The notes beneath the pieces are model-generated. The model made no database searches, was not told the origin of the DNA, and was given only the letters and a program-made list of their open reading frames with translations. DNA of 64,000 nt from Atopsyche davidsoni (taxonomy: Eukaryota > Arthropoda > Insecta > Trichoptera > Hydrobiosidae), in contig JAILWY010000020.1 of the NCBI GenBank assembly GCA_022113835.1, positions 1,054,001-1,118,000 on the forward strand, read 5' to 3'. This document shows positions 1-10,344 of this stretch, in pieces. A program made the position numbers and the translations under genes. Position 1 is the first letter of the stretch, and every line of letters starts with the position of its first letter.

Positions 1-279
1 GGGAATGAAGCGTGAAGATAGCAGATTGATTTAGTGGGTAACATTTCACATTTCACACCCCGACGGCGCGTCTTCCCCCGGCGCGTGTTTAATTTATGTG
101 CATAATGCGGAGGCGCCATTTCACAATGTTTCTGAATTGCAAATACACTGTTTACGACTGTCGAGGAAGCTGCGTATGTTTGTGTTTACTTTTTTTCCGT
201 CAGGTGTAAGAAATTAATGACCGTAAATTATGGGGATCCGTACATCTCTGGATACCTAGGTTTGTGACTTCTTCTTCTG

Positions 280-640
280 TTGCCTCTGCTCATAGGAGAC
301 CATTTCCGCGAACGTATACCTATACTGGGCCAGTCTCAACAATCTAGCTGCACTTCTCTTCTTTACCAAAGTCAAGAGTTCTCTTTCAAGAGAAAGGATT
401 CTTTAAAACAGCCACATTTCTGGTGCCTCAATTCTTCGCATGGTAGCTGTCTTGAGTGTCCAAGCTTCGACTCCATAAAACATAACATTTGGCTAATATT
501 CAGCTAGATTTCAGGGTTATATCTCTTGTGCATAGTACCTTCCTCAAATTATTAAGCTCACTTTAATTTCCTGGTCTGGATCACAGTTCTCATTCAACCA
601 GCTGCCCAAATACCTTAAGGGTCTTGCTACCTAACCTTAT
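280..640 (-). pseudogene. RTE-like LINE reverse transcriptase C-terminal fragment
   Basis: Read on the minus strand, this holds the last part of a non-LTR retrotransposon reverse transcriptase. The stretch near 600 encodes YLGSWL followed by NENCDPDQEI, the usual strand after the RT palm. It continues into a segment reading LRKVLCTRDITLKS, then FYGVEAWTLKTATMRRIEA near 400-480, the thumb-side motif typical of RTE-type and related endonuclease-RT LINEs. Small frameshifts and stops interrupt it, so it is dead. Its close relative lies at 2805-3140 in the same orientation. LINE assignment is firm; the RTE clade is inferred from motif style. No 5' part of the element is visible. Confidence 0.8.
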
Positions 641-649
641 TTAGTGTCC

Positions 650-2800
650 ATCCCCCGTCTGCCACAAAAAAAGAAGCGAAATCGCTTCATTTAATTAATT
701 TAATTGTCACTTTATTTTTCTATATCGAAAGTTGATTTTTTTATAGAGTATTGAAAAAACTATAAATTATTCTTTTATCGATTTTTTACTACTTAATTAA
801 CGTCCATTTTCGGGGTAAAATAAAATCTTGAAGATGTTAAAAAATTGGATAAAATGACGACTTCTCAAAACCAAAGTTTGTCAAAGATTTTCAATCGCAC
901 AGGCTTTTATTTAATCTTTTAATTCCAATTGAAAAAAAGACTTTTGAATGTTTAGGACTCTTAGAACAGGGACATGACGAATCTCTAAATTCCTACATTT
1001 CAATCGGAAAAACACATATTTATCATATTAAAAGTAAATGAAGAAATGCATTTAAATTTTTTCGACCAAAAAATTATCAAAAAAACTCAAGTATGGGACT
1101 TAGGCCCTTAATCTTTAACACTCTCCACTACTTTGTTGTCGATGTTGATATTAAAGTTATCAATCAACTCTCTCGTTTTTTTTGTTTTTTTATTATTTTT
1201 ACGGTAATTTATATACAGCTACATTTTGAAAGATCATTCAGGACTTGCTGGTGTGTTTCATTTTAATAGATAATTTGAAGTGATATATGCACACGCGCGT
1301 GGACTCCTGGGAAGCGATTTCCATACGGGGGCTCCACGGAGTGGGGCAAGGACCCGAGGCTTATTTGCCTTCCGCCCGGTTGGCTTCCTAGACGTAGAGT
1401 TCGTCAGTGCGTCCCTGCGATAGTGAGCAAACAAAGTTTCAGGATAGTGGCCGTTGTCGGCCAAGTGACGCGTTTGCCCCGCACAGCCTCCCGCCCACCC
1501 CCGGACACGATCGATCTGAAAGCCTACCTAGTACTAATCACCATTGTAAAAACGCACTGCCTCAATTTATTATAAACACTATGAGAGTTCATGGCGTCTT
1601 TGAAGATTTAAAATAAATTCAAAAGTCTGAAAATAAGATTGCTCAAGAATAGAATTGTTACCATTACATCTGAAAACACGTGTGATGAACTCCAAGAGAC
1701 CGTATCTCACAACGTGGCGCCGTGCCAGAGTGATTTATTTTTATAGACCCCGGAGCCCTGCATTGGACACCGGGTCTTATTTAATACGAGCGCTTTGATC
1801 AGAATTTTGGAAAACAAATTATTTCAAAAGTATAATTGGTGTTATTTTCATAGCGCGTGCCGATTTCTGGAAGCGAGTTAATTGAGTGCTAACACACCGC
1901 GTCCCGCAACATGGCCGCCTGCCAAAATATCCAACTTTAATCGATCTATCAGCGACCGGTGTCTTGCACATATTTTCTGAAGAATGTTTAATCAGATGAA
2001 ACAAGAAAGAACCGCCCAAAGTATTTTTTTTTTGCAGATATACATTTTAGAAGCACGAACTCAATAAATCGCCGCAGCCAAAACTTCACCTGAGTTTTTT
2101 TTTTTTATCAATTTGGAAGCCTAGAAACTTTAATTACTCCTGTCATTACAGATACAACCTCTGGAATCTTATATATTTAATTGTATTAATCCATATTTTA
2201 TATCATGTTGGAAAGTCGAAATGATTTACACGAGTCGATCTAGTAGCTTAATTGTATATATCTATCAATATTTTCTTGATATAAAAGTTAAATTGGATTG
2301 ATTTCATATGAATATAGAAATTAAACGTATAATCCATCGCGATGGAATGTCGAAATAGGTTTCCTTGATCAATCGATAACCTCATCACCTGTCGGTGTTT
2401 TCATGGATATTTATTATATTAAAATAAAAACTCAAAACAGAAGATTTATTATATATCTTTTCTAAATAAACATAACAGGTTAACACGCTATGATCGCGTA
2501 TTGCAACATGGTGGAATAATCAATGTCGCAATGATTTACCCTGATAGGGCCCGGATATCCAGTAGTGGATTGTGAAGCCTTGCGCACCGCACGCATGCGC
2601 AATACACCCGCTTCCGGCGACTATTCACAGCCATGTCACCCTGGGGAATCCGCTGAAAGCTTTTCTGAAACATTCCCGATTTATCAAAAATATATTCTGG
2701 ATTTGGTTGTGTTTTCACCGGCCTAGACTAAATTTTTCTAATTTTTATTGACACAATTTTTTTAAAATTATTTAATGCAAACAAAATTAAATAAGAAATA
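650..2800. other. AT-rich interval, no gene recognised
   Basis: Mostly A/T-rich sequence with short poly-T and poly-A runs. A GC-richer patch at about 1290-1520 carries short unrelated open frames on both strands that match nothing I recognise. No promoter, splice chain or repeat copy could be supported. Confidence 0.6.
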
Positions 2801-2804
2801 ATTA

Positions 2805-3140
2805 TTCACTGAGATGGTCACCAACCTCTTCTGAGGAGAGGTACTTAGAAAAGAAGAAGAAGAATTGTATCCTGTACTTAGGCTATGGTGTTTTAAGGAT
2901 TCTCCTTTACAGACACATTTCTGTCGCCTCAATTCTTCGCATAGTAGCTGTCTTGAGTGTCCAAGCTTCGACTCCATAAAGGAGAACTGAGACGACATAA
3001 CATTTGCTCAATCTCCATCAATATTTCAGGGTTATATATCTTGAGCATTATACCTTCCTCAAACTATTAAACTCACATTAATTTCCTGGTCAGGATCACA
3101 GTTCTCAATCAACCACCTGCCCAAATACCTAAATCTTTTA
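2805..3140 (-). pseudogene. RTE-like LINE RT tail plus start of 3' UTR
   Basis: This is a second minus-strand copy of the 280-640 element. Around 2920-2990 it reads LLYGVEAWTLKTATMRRIEA, preceded near 3100 by NENCDPDQEI. A TAA interrupts the frame soon after, and the YLG region is frameshifted. Unlike the first copy it continues through the stop into a segment, 2805-2845 on the plus strand, matching the ends at 44225-44275 and 59850-59885. That links the RT fragments to the 3' UTR copies listed separately. It is 5'-truncated, as is usual for LINE insertions. Confidence 0.8.
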
Positions 3141-3149
3141 ACTCTCTCT

Positions 3150-4185
3150 ACATATATATATACACGCACATTCATATACCTGCTTTTCTTAAATTTTTCA
3201 TTGTTTATTTTTTTGAATGTGCACATAGCGTAATTAATTTGTAATTACGCTGCTGGCGGAAGTTTTTCACGTGCGTTGCTTGTGTGTCCTTCCGGCTTTG
3301 ATGTGAAATGAGCTCAGCACCCTTACGTGGAGGGCCGCTGCCGACTAATAAAGTATGCAGGGGACCTTTGAGGCGCCCAGTTGTACCAGACAAATGCTTC
3401 AAAGGGAAAAACAAAACACTTCATCATTTTTTGCGTGACCTGCTTTACTAAAATTCAAGTTGAAAGAACCTAACCTAGCTTAACTTGAAAATTCGCATTG
3501 TACTGGCAGGTTATTTCTCGAGTGGACTGCATACCAAACAATGTACAGTAAAACCTCGAACTATGAGCACAATACGTTACAGTAACGTACTCAAAGTACA
3601 AATAACACGTTCATCGAAACTTTTCCCCTCTAGGAATTCACCCCTAAGCCAAAAAAATATCCATATACATAATAATGATTAGCGCAAAGTACCGTTATAT
3701 ATAAAATAATTAGATTCATTAGTTGTTGTCATATCGAGGAACATTTACTTGTACCTTTGTACTTTTCTTATATATTTAATGTGTCTTTAATAAAAAGCTA
3801 GTGGCTTGCAGCAGCGCTCTCCGTGCCTGGGCAACTTCAAAACAATGAATATTGAAGTAAACTTTGCCCTCAGTATTGACTAACTCGAGCACGGGCACGC
3901 TAAATCTATTGGTAAAGTTTGCAGAAACGGTAATTCTGGAGACTACCCCGTTGCAAGTTCGCTAATTTCAAATAGGCATCTCGTTACTGTGTGTATCGTT
4001 AAGGGGTGGTTCCGACGAGCTTTTCACGCAAAAAAAAATTCGATATTTATTTGTATACATAACTGAATATTAAACTACTTTGATTTTACAAATAAGCATA
4101 ATTTTTAATCAATCGAAAGCAGTCTGAAGAGATTGCGGCCGTGTCTGAGTAGAATTAAATAGAAACACCTAACAAAAGTAAATTA
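3150..4185. other. Interval without recognised gene; possible pogo-like terminus
   Basis: Unremarkable AT-rich sequence. Near 3546-3575 a TA followed by CAGTAAAACCTCGAAC resembles the start of Tigger/pogo MITEs, but no matching inverted end is visible, so it is at best a fragment. A GC-richer patch at 3250-3390 shows no recognisable coding. Confidence 0.4.
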
Positions 4186-4189
4186 ATTA

Positions 4190-4285
4190 AAATGGCTGTT
4201 GCCTCACCCAGATTTGAACTAAGATCCCATTTTGTATAATAAGCTGTTATAGCAACATAACCACCGAATCAGCAACTCTGTGGAG
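4190..4285 (-). repeat. tRNA-derived SINE head (degenerate)
   Basis: On the minus strand a box-A-like GGTGGTTATG is followed about 45 bases later by a box-B-like AGTTCAAATCT and then GGGTGAGGCAAC. Spacing fits an internal pol III promoter. The arms do not fold into a canonical cloverleaf, so this is a SINE head or tRNA pseudogene. The copy at 27212-27300 is probably the same family, sharing the GGTGGTTA start and GGGT-purine-rich end. Confidence 0.45.
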
Positions 4286-4289
4286 CAGT

Positions 4290-5380
4290 TGTTAGTTTTC
4301 CTGCTTACCCAAGGTGAAATTTTAGCTTTGAATTCGGGTAGACCAATAATAGTAAATAACTATGCAAATAGCGGAACTGCCTTGAAATACTCATCTGCCT
4401 TTTGCTTTTGCAGCGTCTTACTCTCACAAAGTGTGCTTGTACGTTTATAGGCTTCTTTTTCTGCGAGCTTGGATGTCTCTTTCATAATCTAAACGACTTT
4501 GAAATAGATATTAAATCAAACGTTGTCATAACAAATGACCTGCATGTGATCGATCTATCATTGATCCACGAAGAACAATAGATCAAAATGATAAATTTAA
4601 TGATGATCTATGTGCCGCAAACGAGTTTGATTGATCGTGACGAATGCGTTCAGAATACGTACGGCGCCTTTAAATTGAATGAATTCCGAAGTCATCCTGT
4701 CATCAAATCAACATAGATTTATGGCCGGACAGTCGTAATTTATTTAGCCGAAGGAAGCCGAAAAGACGCGAGGCCAGCCGGAAATACCGGCCATTACTTG
4801 TGACATTAAATGAATCACTGCTGAGCTCGGAACATGATGATGATGAAGAAAGACAAGTTTCCTAAAATGGTTTACTAATAAAAAATAATAAAGGATTTTT
4901 CAAATTAATTACCTGAGCGCATAGTTTAAATAAAAATATTTAATTTTTTAATGTAAATTCAACGTCTATATAAAAGGCGTATTGGAATGCTGAGCCTTTT
5001 TCCGTGGATGTGGATTCACCATCATTTCCTTAATTTGCATTTACTCATAATCGATTAATTGTTATTTTGACGGTTTCTTTAGTTTCAAGTATTTTGTTTA
5101 TACAGTTTCATTTTCTCATCGTCGTCGTTTCACGTATGAATCGATTTTTATAACATATTATAATTTAAAGACATTGATTAAATTTTGTTTTATAAAAACA
5201 TTCGTAAAACTTTACACAAAATAATACTCCTTTCCAAAATGAACATGCCTATTTAATTCAATAAATCTTTACATTATTAATACTCCGGACTTGCGTTCAT
5301 TGTTTGTTCAATGTATTAAAAAAATTCGCCACAGTGCCTGGACCACCTCCAGAGATTTAGATAACATCCCCAAAGATGGT
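4290..5380. other. AT-rich interval, no gene recognised
   Basis: No coding signal, repeat family member or RNA gene could be supported. A short GC-richer patch lies at about 4735-4800. Confidence 0.5.
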
Positions 5381-5384
5381 TCAA

Positions 5385-5690
5385 GTACCTTAAATGGCAA
5401 ATATGTTAAAATCTATTACATGCAAACAGCCTCATTCTAAAAAACATAAACAAAACCAACTGAATAATGAAAACACAAAAGCCTCCCCCGCGTCGGCTTG
5501 CCACAAGAAACCCTCCGAGAGAAAGCCTTCGTGCAACTACTTCAGCAACCTGAAGCGGAAACGTCTTCGAAGAAATTTAAAAAAAAAAAATCACTGAGAT
5601 GAAACATTTCTGGACACCTTGGAAAGAAAAAGAGCCGCCAGGTGATCGAAGAAGAAGATAAAGATAAAGAAACGCCGCAAAGAAAAATGA
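5385..5690 (+). pseudogene. Broken copy of a small Lys/Arg-rich ORF
   Basis: This copy begins with ATG at 5394 and aligns along its length with the intact ORF at 7004-7342. Shared blocks are MAN, then KASPASACHKKPS, then a Lys/Arg-rich tail. Relative to the intact copy it has lost seven codons in frame after HKKPS and a further block after SNLK. Two GGA glycine codons have become TGA, at about 5596 and 5641. Beyond those stops the frame continues to the same terminal TGA. I see loss of function by point mutation and deletion, not a different gene. Family unknown. Confidence 0.5.
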
Positions 5691-5796
5691 ATTCACTGAT
5701 TCGATTTAACACTTATGGTTTTTGTCAGCTCCTTAAATTTTCTAAAATGTCTTCATGATTAAAGAATAATTTTCCACATAACTTCTACGTTAAATA

Positions 5797-6099
5797 TTAA
5801 AAATTTGATGACGTAAAAGCATTATTTCGGGTCTCAGTTTTCCCTTTTCTTCTCCTCTGCCTCTTTAGCTTGAGCCTCTGGTCGATCCTCGCGGACCTGG
5901 CCATCTTTCTTCGGGGTCTTCGTCTTTGCTTATCATCATAGTCGCAGTCGTCAGGGTCTAGACGTCTCTTGGGGATGCTTGGGGCGACGTTCCTCCGAGA
6001 CTTCAGGTCTCTGATACCGCGGAAAGTCTTCTCAAATATTGAAGCCTTGTTATATTTTGTATAACTCTTCGGTATGCAGTTATTTGATTCTGTATACAT
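5797..6099 (-). CDS. Hypothetical Arg/Lys-rich ORF, antisense and downstream of the basic-ORF copy
   Basis: An open frame of 100 codons. Residues about 30-90 are strongly basic, with an Asp-rich patch (DPDDCDYDD) followed by runs such as RRRPRRK and KRQRRRK. It is GC-richer than its AT-rich flanks. Its last ~45 bases lie in the segment shared with the second duplication (about 7455-7491), where the same frame carries a TGA. It points tail-to-tail at the basic ORF upstream. Other minus-strand frames here also look somewhat protein-like, so the true frame, if any, is uncertain. Function unknown. Confidence 0.25.
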   Translation of the reverse strand: MYTESNNCIPKSYTKYNKASIFEKTFRGIRDLKSRRNVAPSIPKRRLDPDDCDYDDKQRRRPRRKMARSARIDQRLKLKRQRRRKGKTETRNNAFTSSNF

Positions 6100-7003
6100 T
6101 CAAAACACTATAGGATTTTACTTATAATTTAAATAAGAAAAAATATAAAAAAATATTTTAAAAAATAATTTTTATTCAAACACACCTCTCACATTTCTCA
6201 GAAAAAAATGACAACTGGAAGCAAATATTCTAAAATGTATTCTATTTTGTTTTGTAAGTAATAAACACATTTTTATAAATATTTTTCAACCTAGTAATAT
6301 CTTAATAATCCTCTTTTTAAAATATTAAATAATTATTACTTTTATTAATAAAATAAACAAATTGAAATGTTGTCTAAATTTTTAATAACCGATATGCTAT
6401 TTTTAAAGATTTGTCAAACTGAACAATGATTAACTAGCTGTTAAATACGTCACATTGCAACATATTAAAATTATATAATTGATAGCACTTAAAGTAAATA
6501 TTTTTGTATAAATTATTAACATGTAATATGCAGATTCAACTAAATGAAATAAGTATTAAGAAAAATAAAACATATAAATTAAAGTGATGTGAAAAATTAA
6601 ATGAAAATCAAAAAAATATGACCCGCTGTCAAATGGGATAGAATAAAACGCTTTTCTTTATTAAAGATCTGAAAATATAATCAACCTTGTTGATACTTGT
6701 GATACATTTTAAATTAAATGTTTATTCAGCATGTAATAACGTCACAAAAATAAAAATTTATATTATTACTTTTTTTCAATATTTATTTTTTTCGACGAAT
6801 TTGTAAATTAATAACCAAATAATTTTTTGGCAATTAAATACAATATTAATTATTTTATTTTATTTTTCAGGTTTTTTTTATTATTTAATAGCCTTCAAAT
6901 CATTAAAAGAGATCAAAGATAAGCAACCGAGCAAAACGTCAAATGACGTGATGTTTCAATGTTTTGTTTATATCTAAATTTTGTGTACCGTAAATATCTG
7001 CAA

Positions 7004-7342
7004 ATGGCAAATAAGCTAAGAAAAATTACATACAAACAGTCTCATTCCAAAAAATATAAACAAAATCACAACCAACTGACTTATAGAAACGCGAAAGCCT
7101 CCCCCGCGTCGGCTTGCCACAAGAAACCCTCCAAGAGGATCGTCGTCCTGTTTGAGCGGAAGCCTTCGTACAACCCCCTCAGCAACCTGAAGCCCTCTGC
7201 AGCAGTATCAATTAAGTCTTCGAAAAAATTAAAGAAAATAAATCGCGGAGATGAAACATTCCTGGACACCTTTAAAAGCAAAAGAGGCGCCAGGGGATCG
7301 AAGAGGAAGAGAAAGATAAAGAAACGCCGCAGAGAAAAATGA
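7004..7342 (+). CDS. Small Lys/Arg-rich hypothetical protein, intact copy
   Basis: From the ATG at 7004 the ORF encodes 112 residues. An in-frame ATG at 6959 would add 15. I prefer 7004 because the duplicated copy at 5394 begins at the equivalent ATGGCAAAT. The N-terminal third is Lys/Gln/His-rich, the middle carries KASPASACHKKPS, and residues about 80-95 include GDETFLDTF. The C-terminus is highly basic (SKRKRKIKKRRREK), suggesting nucleic-acid binding or nuclear import. No signal peptide or membrane segment is seen. I do not recognise the family; a core-like basic protein of a mobile or viral-derived element is one possibility. Expression is unproven. Confidence 0.4.
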   Translation: MANKLRKITYKQSHSKKYKQNHNQLTYRNAKASPASACHKKPSKRIVVLFERKPSYNPLSNLKPSAAVSIKSSKKLKKINRGDETFLDTFKSKRGARGSKRKRKIKKRRREK

Positions 7343-7479
7343 ATTTACCGATTCGATTTTTATGGTTTATGTCAGCTCCTTAATTTTTTTTTAAAATGTC
7401 TTCACGAATAAATAATAATTTTGCATCACGTATCAAAAAATTCAGTGCTGCCTCGGTGACGTCACAGCATTATTTCAGG

Positions 7480-7740
7480 TTTCAGTTTTCCCATGTGGTG
7501 GTAAGCACCCCGGATGTTTTCCAACACTCCAGCGTCTATCTGTTGTTTCAGGCCTGGCCCTCCTGGCCGCGGAGCCTTCCGTGTTTTTCTTCAAAATATT
7601 GTGGCAGTTTTCACGCCGGGGATGAATCATCCCCCTTTTCAGCGGCAATGCTCTCCAGCATGCATTGCAGCTCGTGTGAAGACTGCATTCTGTTTATTAC
7701 AGTCTGGATCGACTGACGTGCTCAATTTGTACACAGAGTA
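7480..7740 (-). pseudogene. Eroded minus-strand ORF facing the intact basic ORF
   Basis: This GC-richer block has protein-like segments in two minus-strand frames joined by an apparent frameshift. One reads INRMQSSHELQCMLESIAAE, then GDDSS. The other reads APRPGGPGLKQQIDAGVLEN and ends GKLKPEIML before TGA. An in-frame stop also falls between them. The final ~45 bases match the other duplication unit. No family is recognised, and it could be a chance reading, but composition differs clearly from the surrounding AT-rich DNA. Confidence 0.25.
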
Positions 7741-7744
7741 ATTT

Positions 7745-8585
7745 ACTAATAATATTTTTTTTTATTTTTACAAGATAAATGTATTAATATAATTTTATTA
7801 TATATACATATACTAATTATTGTTTGAGCCGGCTGCGGAAACTTTTTTGTCACAGTGTATGCATTATTATTAAATATTTGATAACTTCATTAGTTTTTTT
7901 TTTTTTTTTTCCTTATTTAAACACATTTACTAATCGAAGAATCTTAGAAAATTACTATAATTAAAAATATTAAGATTAATTTCGTGCAGTCAATCGGTTT
8001 ACAGTAAACTGTTCTTAAATATATATTTTTTGCTTTCTATCAGTTGTTCAGTAATTTTGTTTATCTTTATAGCACAATTATTCGCATATAATACATTATT
8101 AAATTACTAATTTTTTTAAAACGTGGATTTAGTTATGATTTTATCTATAAAAATAAAAGCTGAAAAATATATTTTTATCCCAAAAAAAAACTGTTTCTTT
8201 ATTTCCGTATAATATATTATAATAGGCATTTATTTTGACAGTCAATTATGTCGACATTGTCGGCGAGTCCATCGGACTGTCAATAAACTCGACAGTGACT
8301 GACGGATAAATTGAAACAATAATACACGTCAATCATTTTATAAAACACTGAAGTATACTTTCAAAATCGTATGCGGACTCCCACTTATAGATATAACAAA
8401 ACGTCGGAGCTTTTTGAAACGCTCGTTGAAATATGAGACATTAATTAATGTTTCGCTTTTATATCGCTGAAGTAAATAGAAATAGCATGATTTTGACTTT
8501 ATAGAGTTATCATAAAAACACACTGTTTTAAATCGACAATAAATAAAAAACCAATTTAAAAATTTTAATTATTAGTACGCTATAT
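7745..8585. other. AT-rich interval, nothing recognised
   Basis: Long poly-T runs and A/T-rich sequence. No gene, RNA or repeat-family member was identified. Confidence 0.5.
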
Positions 8586-8589
8586 ATCA

Positions 8590-8831
8590 CTGAGCATTGA
8601 GCCAGCGTTTATGGTTTTCTAAGGGAAAATAGTGAAGTGGGTCCCCGAGTCCTTCTACACCGCAGTTTTATATTGCTGCTGCCCAATAGCATTATTATGT
8701 AATCCTTTCCTTACAAAGTTCTGGCGTTTAGATCTGATTTTCCTTCTGCAGCTATAATTACAAGTCCACTACTCCATTACCGATTCTTTGCACACGTTCA
8801 GGGCCATGCACTAGCAACAGAATGGGTAGGG

Positions 8832-8832
<1 letters not shown>
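8590..8832 (+). mobile_element. LINE 3' UTR copy (5'-truncated), sense orientation
   Basis: Aligns as the reverse complement of 43925-44220. Shared landmarks are GGGAAAATAGTG, GGGTCCCCGAGTCCTTCTA, TATTGCTGCTGCCCAATAGC, GGCGTTTA, AGTCCACTA and ACAGAATGGG. It starts at the CAGCGTTTATGGTTTT segment and runs to the 3' end, where a long TA tract begins. RTE-type LINEs commonly end in short microsatellites, which fits. No coding part remains. Confidence 0.65.
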
Positions 8833-8882
<50 letters not shown>

Positions 8883-8890
8883 CATATATA
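8833..8890. repeat. TA microsatellite at a LINE 3' end
   Basis: A nearly uninterrupted TA tract with two TACA interruptions, immediately after the LINE 3' terminal segment. It probably began as the insertion tail and expanded. Confidence 0.95.
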
Positions 8891-9034
8891 GCCCTCGTTA
8901 GATCATGCCTGCATGCGGTGCATTGCATTGCAGCGGTTGCATGCCGGCGGTGGCACTTCGGGCAGTAAATTTGAATTCAAACTTTATTCGAGAACACTTC
9001 CGTCATCTTTCATTTGTTTTATTCTAATTCGGAG

Positions 9035-9102
9035 CCTCCCTCCACCCCCTCCACCCCCTCCACCCCATCACCCCCATCACCCCCATCACCCCTGCCACCC
9101 CG
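9035..9102 (+). repeat. C-rich minisatellite
   Basis: Two short related arrays: CTCCACCCC units followed by ATCACCCCC units. The strand is almost purely C/T/A, so the opposite strand is G-rich. An open frame through it encodes Pro/His runs and is an artefact of the repeat. Confidence 0.85.
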
Positions 9103-9710
9103 TCACGCGCGAGGCGCCGACGTATTGGCACATTCCCCGAGGAAGACGTATGGCTCTCCGCTAAAAAGACACTGCGGGGCAAATTAAGTACCGTGTCCCT
9201 GTTAACTCATCCCCTATCAGTATTCTCCTTTTGCCTTCTCCTATCTAAGATCTCATACATCTAATGCTAAGACTACATACAATTGACACACATTTTTTTA
9301 ACTTTGTATGGCTTCTCGTTGAATCGATTGTGTAAGGCAAATTAAACATTGTGTGAAACGTTTCCCAGTTAACTATTCCCCCACTATTTTTCTATAATAA
9401 GACTGCGCAAATTGGAAACAGTTTTTATTTACGATACGTGAGTAATTTCTCTTTGATTTTCTAATACCATAAGTAATGCCTCGTCTTTCAAAAAAGCAAA
9501 ATCTATCACTCGAAGTATGCAAATTGATATCATAAATAATCGGAGGAACACTTACAACTCCACCTAATTTTTTTAATAATCTATCAGTAGCGTGAATTCC
9601 ATATAGCCAAAAATGCTTTGCATGCCCCAAATGTATATTAAAACATATCTATGAATACTAGCGTTTATTTTTTTAAGACTCGTGTTGACATTGTATAAGA
9701 TATTTATTAT

Positions 9711-9929
9711 CATATTTTTGAGTAAAGTGATTTTCCACATTTTCCTCATCACCAACCTTTCACGTTGGCATTATCAAACATATTATCAAACTCTGTTTGA
9801 TAATGCCAACGTGAAAGGTTGGCGAAACCGGTCACAAATAAAAACGAACATGTGGAAAATCACTCAAGTATTTTACTCAAAAATATTCAAATGGAATTCC
9901 ACCAAGTACTCTCTGTCAAAAATATTGAA
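9711..9929. mobile_element. PAL palindromic MITE, near-complete copy
   Basis: A foldback element whose two halves are inverted copies around about 9793. The right half runs GTTTGATAATGCCAACGTG, AAAGGTTGGCGAAACCGGTC, TGTGGAAAATCACTCAAGTA, then GGAATTCCACCAAGTACTCT and ends CTGTCAAAAATATTGAA. The left half is truncated at its outer end, lacking the GTACTTGGTGG block. There is no coding capacity. This family recurs throughout the window. Confidence 0.8.
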
Positions 9930-10139
9930 TACTTATTATCAGTAGGTATATAAGACACAGTAAAGCCATGCAGTCCGTGCAGGCAAAAATGCATTGCACG
10001 ACCCTATTACAAAAGTTTATTTTGATTTCGGGGGCACCGCGCGCCACTGTAAAGTGTTTAATAGAATATGACTTATTGTTTAAGAAATCTCGCGAACACA
10101 AGGTCGCCTGGGCTGACAGCGCGCGGCACGCCGGGCGGC

Positions 10140-10190
10140 CACGGGCACGGGCACGGGCACGGGCACGGGCACGGGCACGGGCACGGGCAT
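10140..10190 (+). repeat. GGGCAC hexanucleotide array (8 units)
   Basis: Eight uninterrupted hexamer copies followed by a variant GGGCATGAACAC and another GGGCAC. It lies in a CpG-rich patch just upstream of a TATA-like site. The Arg-Ala or Pro-Cys open frames across it come from the repeat. Confidence 0.95.
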
Positions 10191-10202
10191 GAACACGGGC
10201 AC

Positions 10203-10340
10203 GACGTGCTATAAATATGGCGGCCAACATGGCGGCTTGCCACCAGCTGATCCCGCGGCCAGCTGGGCGAGGCGCGCCGCAACGCGCAACTCTACTTGGT
10301 CGCGGCTCCTCTAACAGTGGTGTGCGGAGACGCGCTCGCT
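10203..10340 (+). promoter_or_regulatory. Possible CpG-rich promoter with TATA-like box
   Basis: GCTATAAATATGG begins at about 10208, followed by two ATGGCGG-type YY1-like words within 25 bases and a GC-rich stretch containing GCGCGCC-like sequence. The combination sits directly after the hexamer array and contrasts with the AT-rich surroundings. No downstream coding exon or splice donor could be recognised, so this is only a candidate core promoter. Confidence 0.25.
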
Positions 10341-10344
10341 TGCT

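Larger units (their letters stand above)
5385..7491. repeat. Direct duplication of about 0.46-0.5 kb (5385-5848 and 6985-7491)
   Basis: Two direct copies about 1.6 kb apart share the basic ORF, the ~100 bases after its stop (common words TCAGCTCCTTAA and AAAATGTCTTCA) and a conserved end around TGACGT, GCATTATTTC and CAGTTTTCCC. Similarity stops abruptly after that word and just upstream of the ATGGCAAAT start. The sequence between copies, about 6100-6950, is extremely AT-rich with no recognised gene. This could be a segmental duplication or two copies of an uncharacterised dispersed element. Confidence 0.65.

Noticed and set aside
1258..1616. Overlapping open frames on both strands in a GC-rich patch
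   Set aside because: Mutually shadowing frames with no domain, repeat or splice support.
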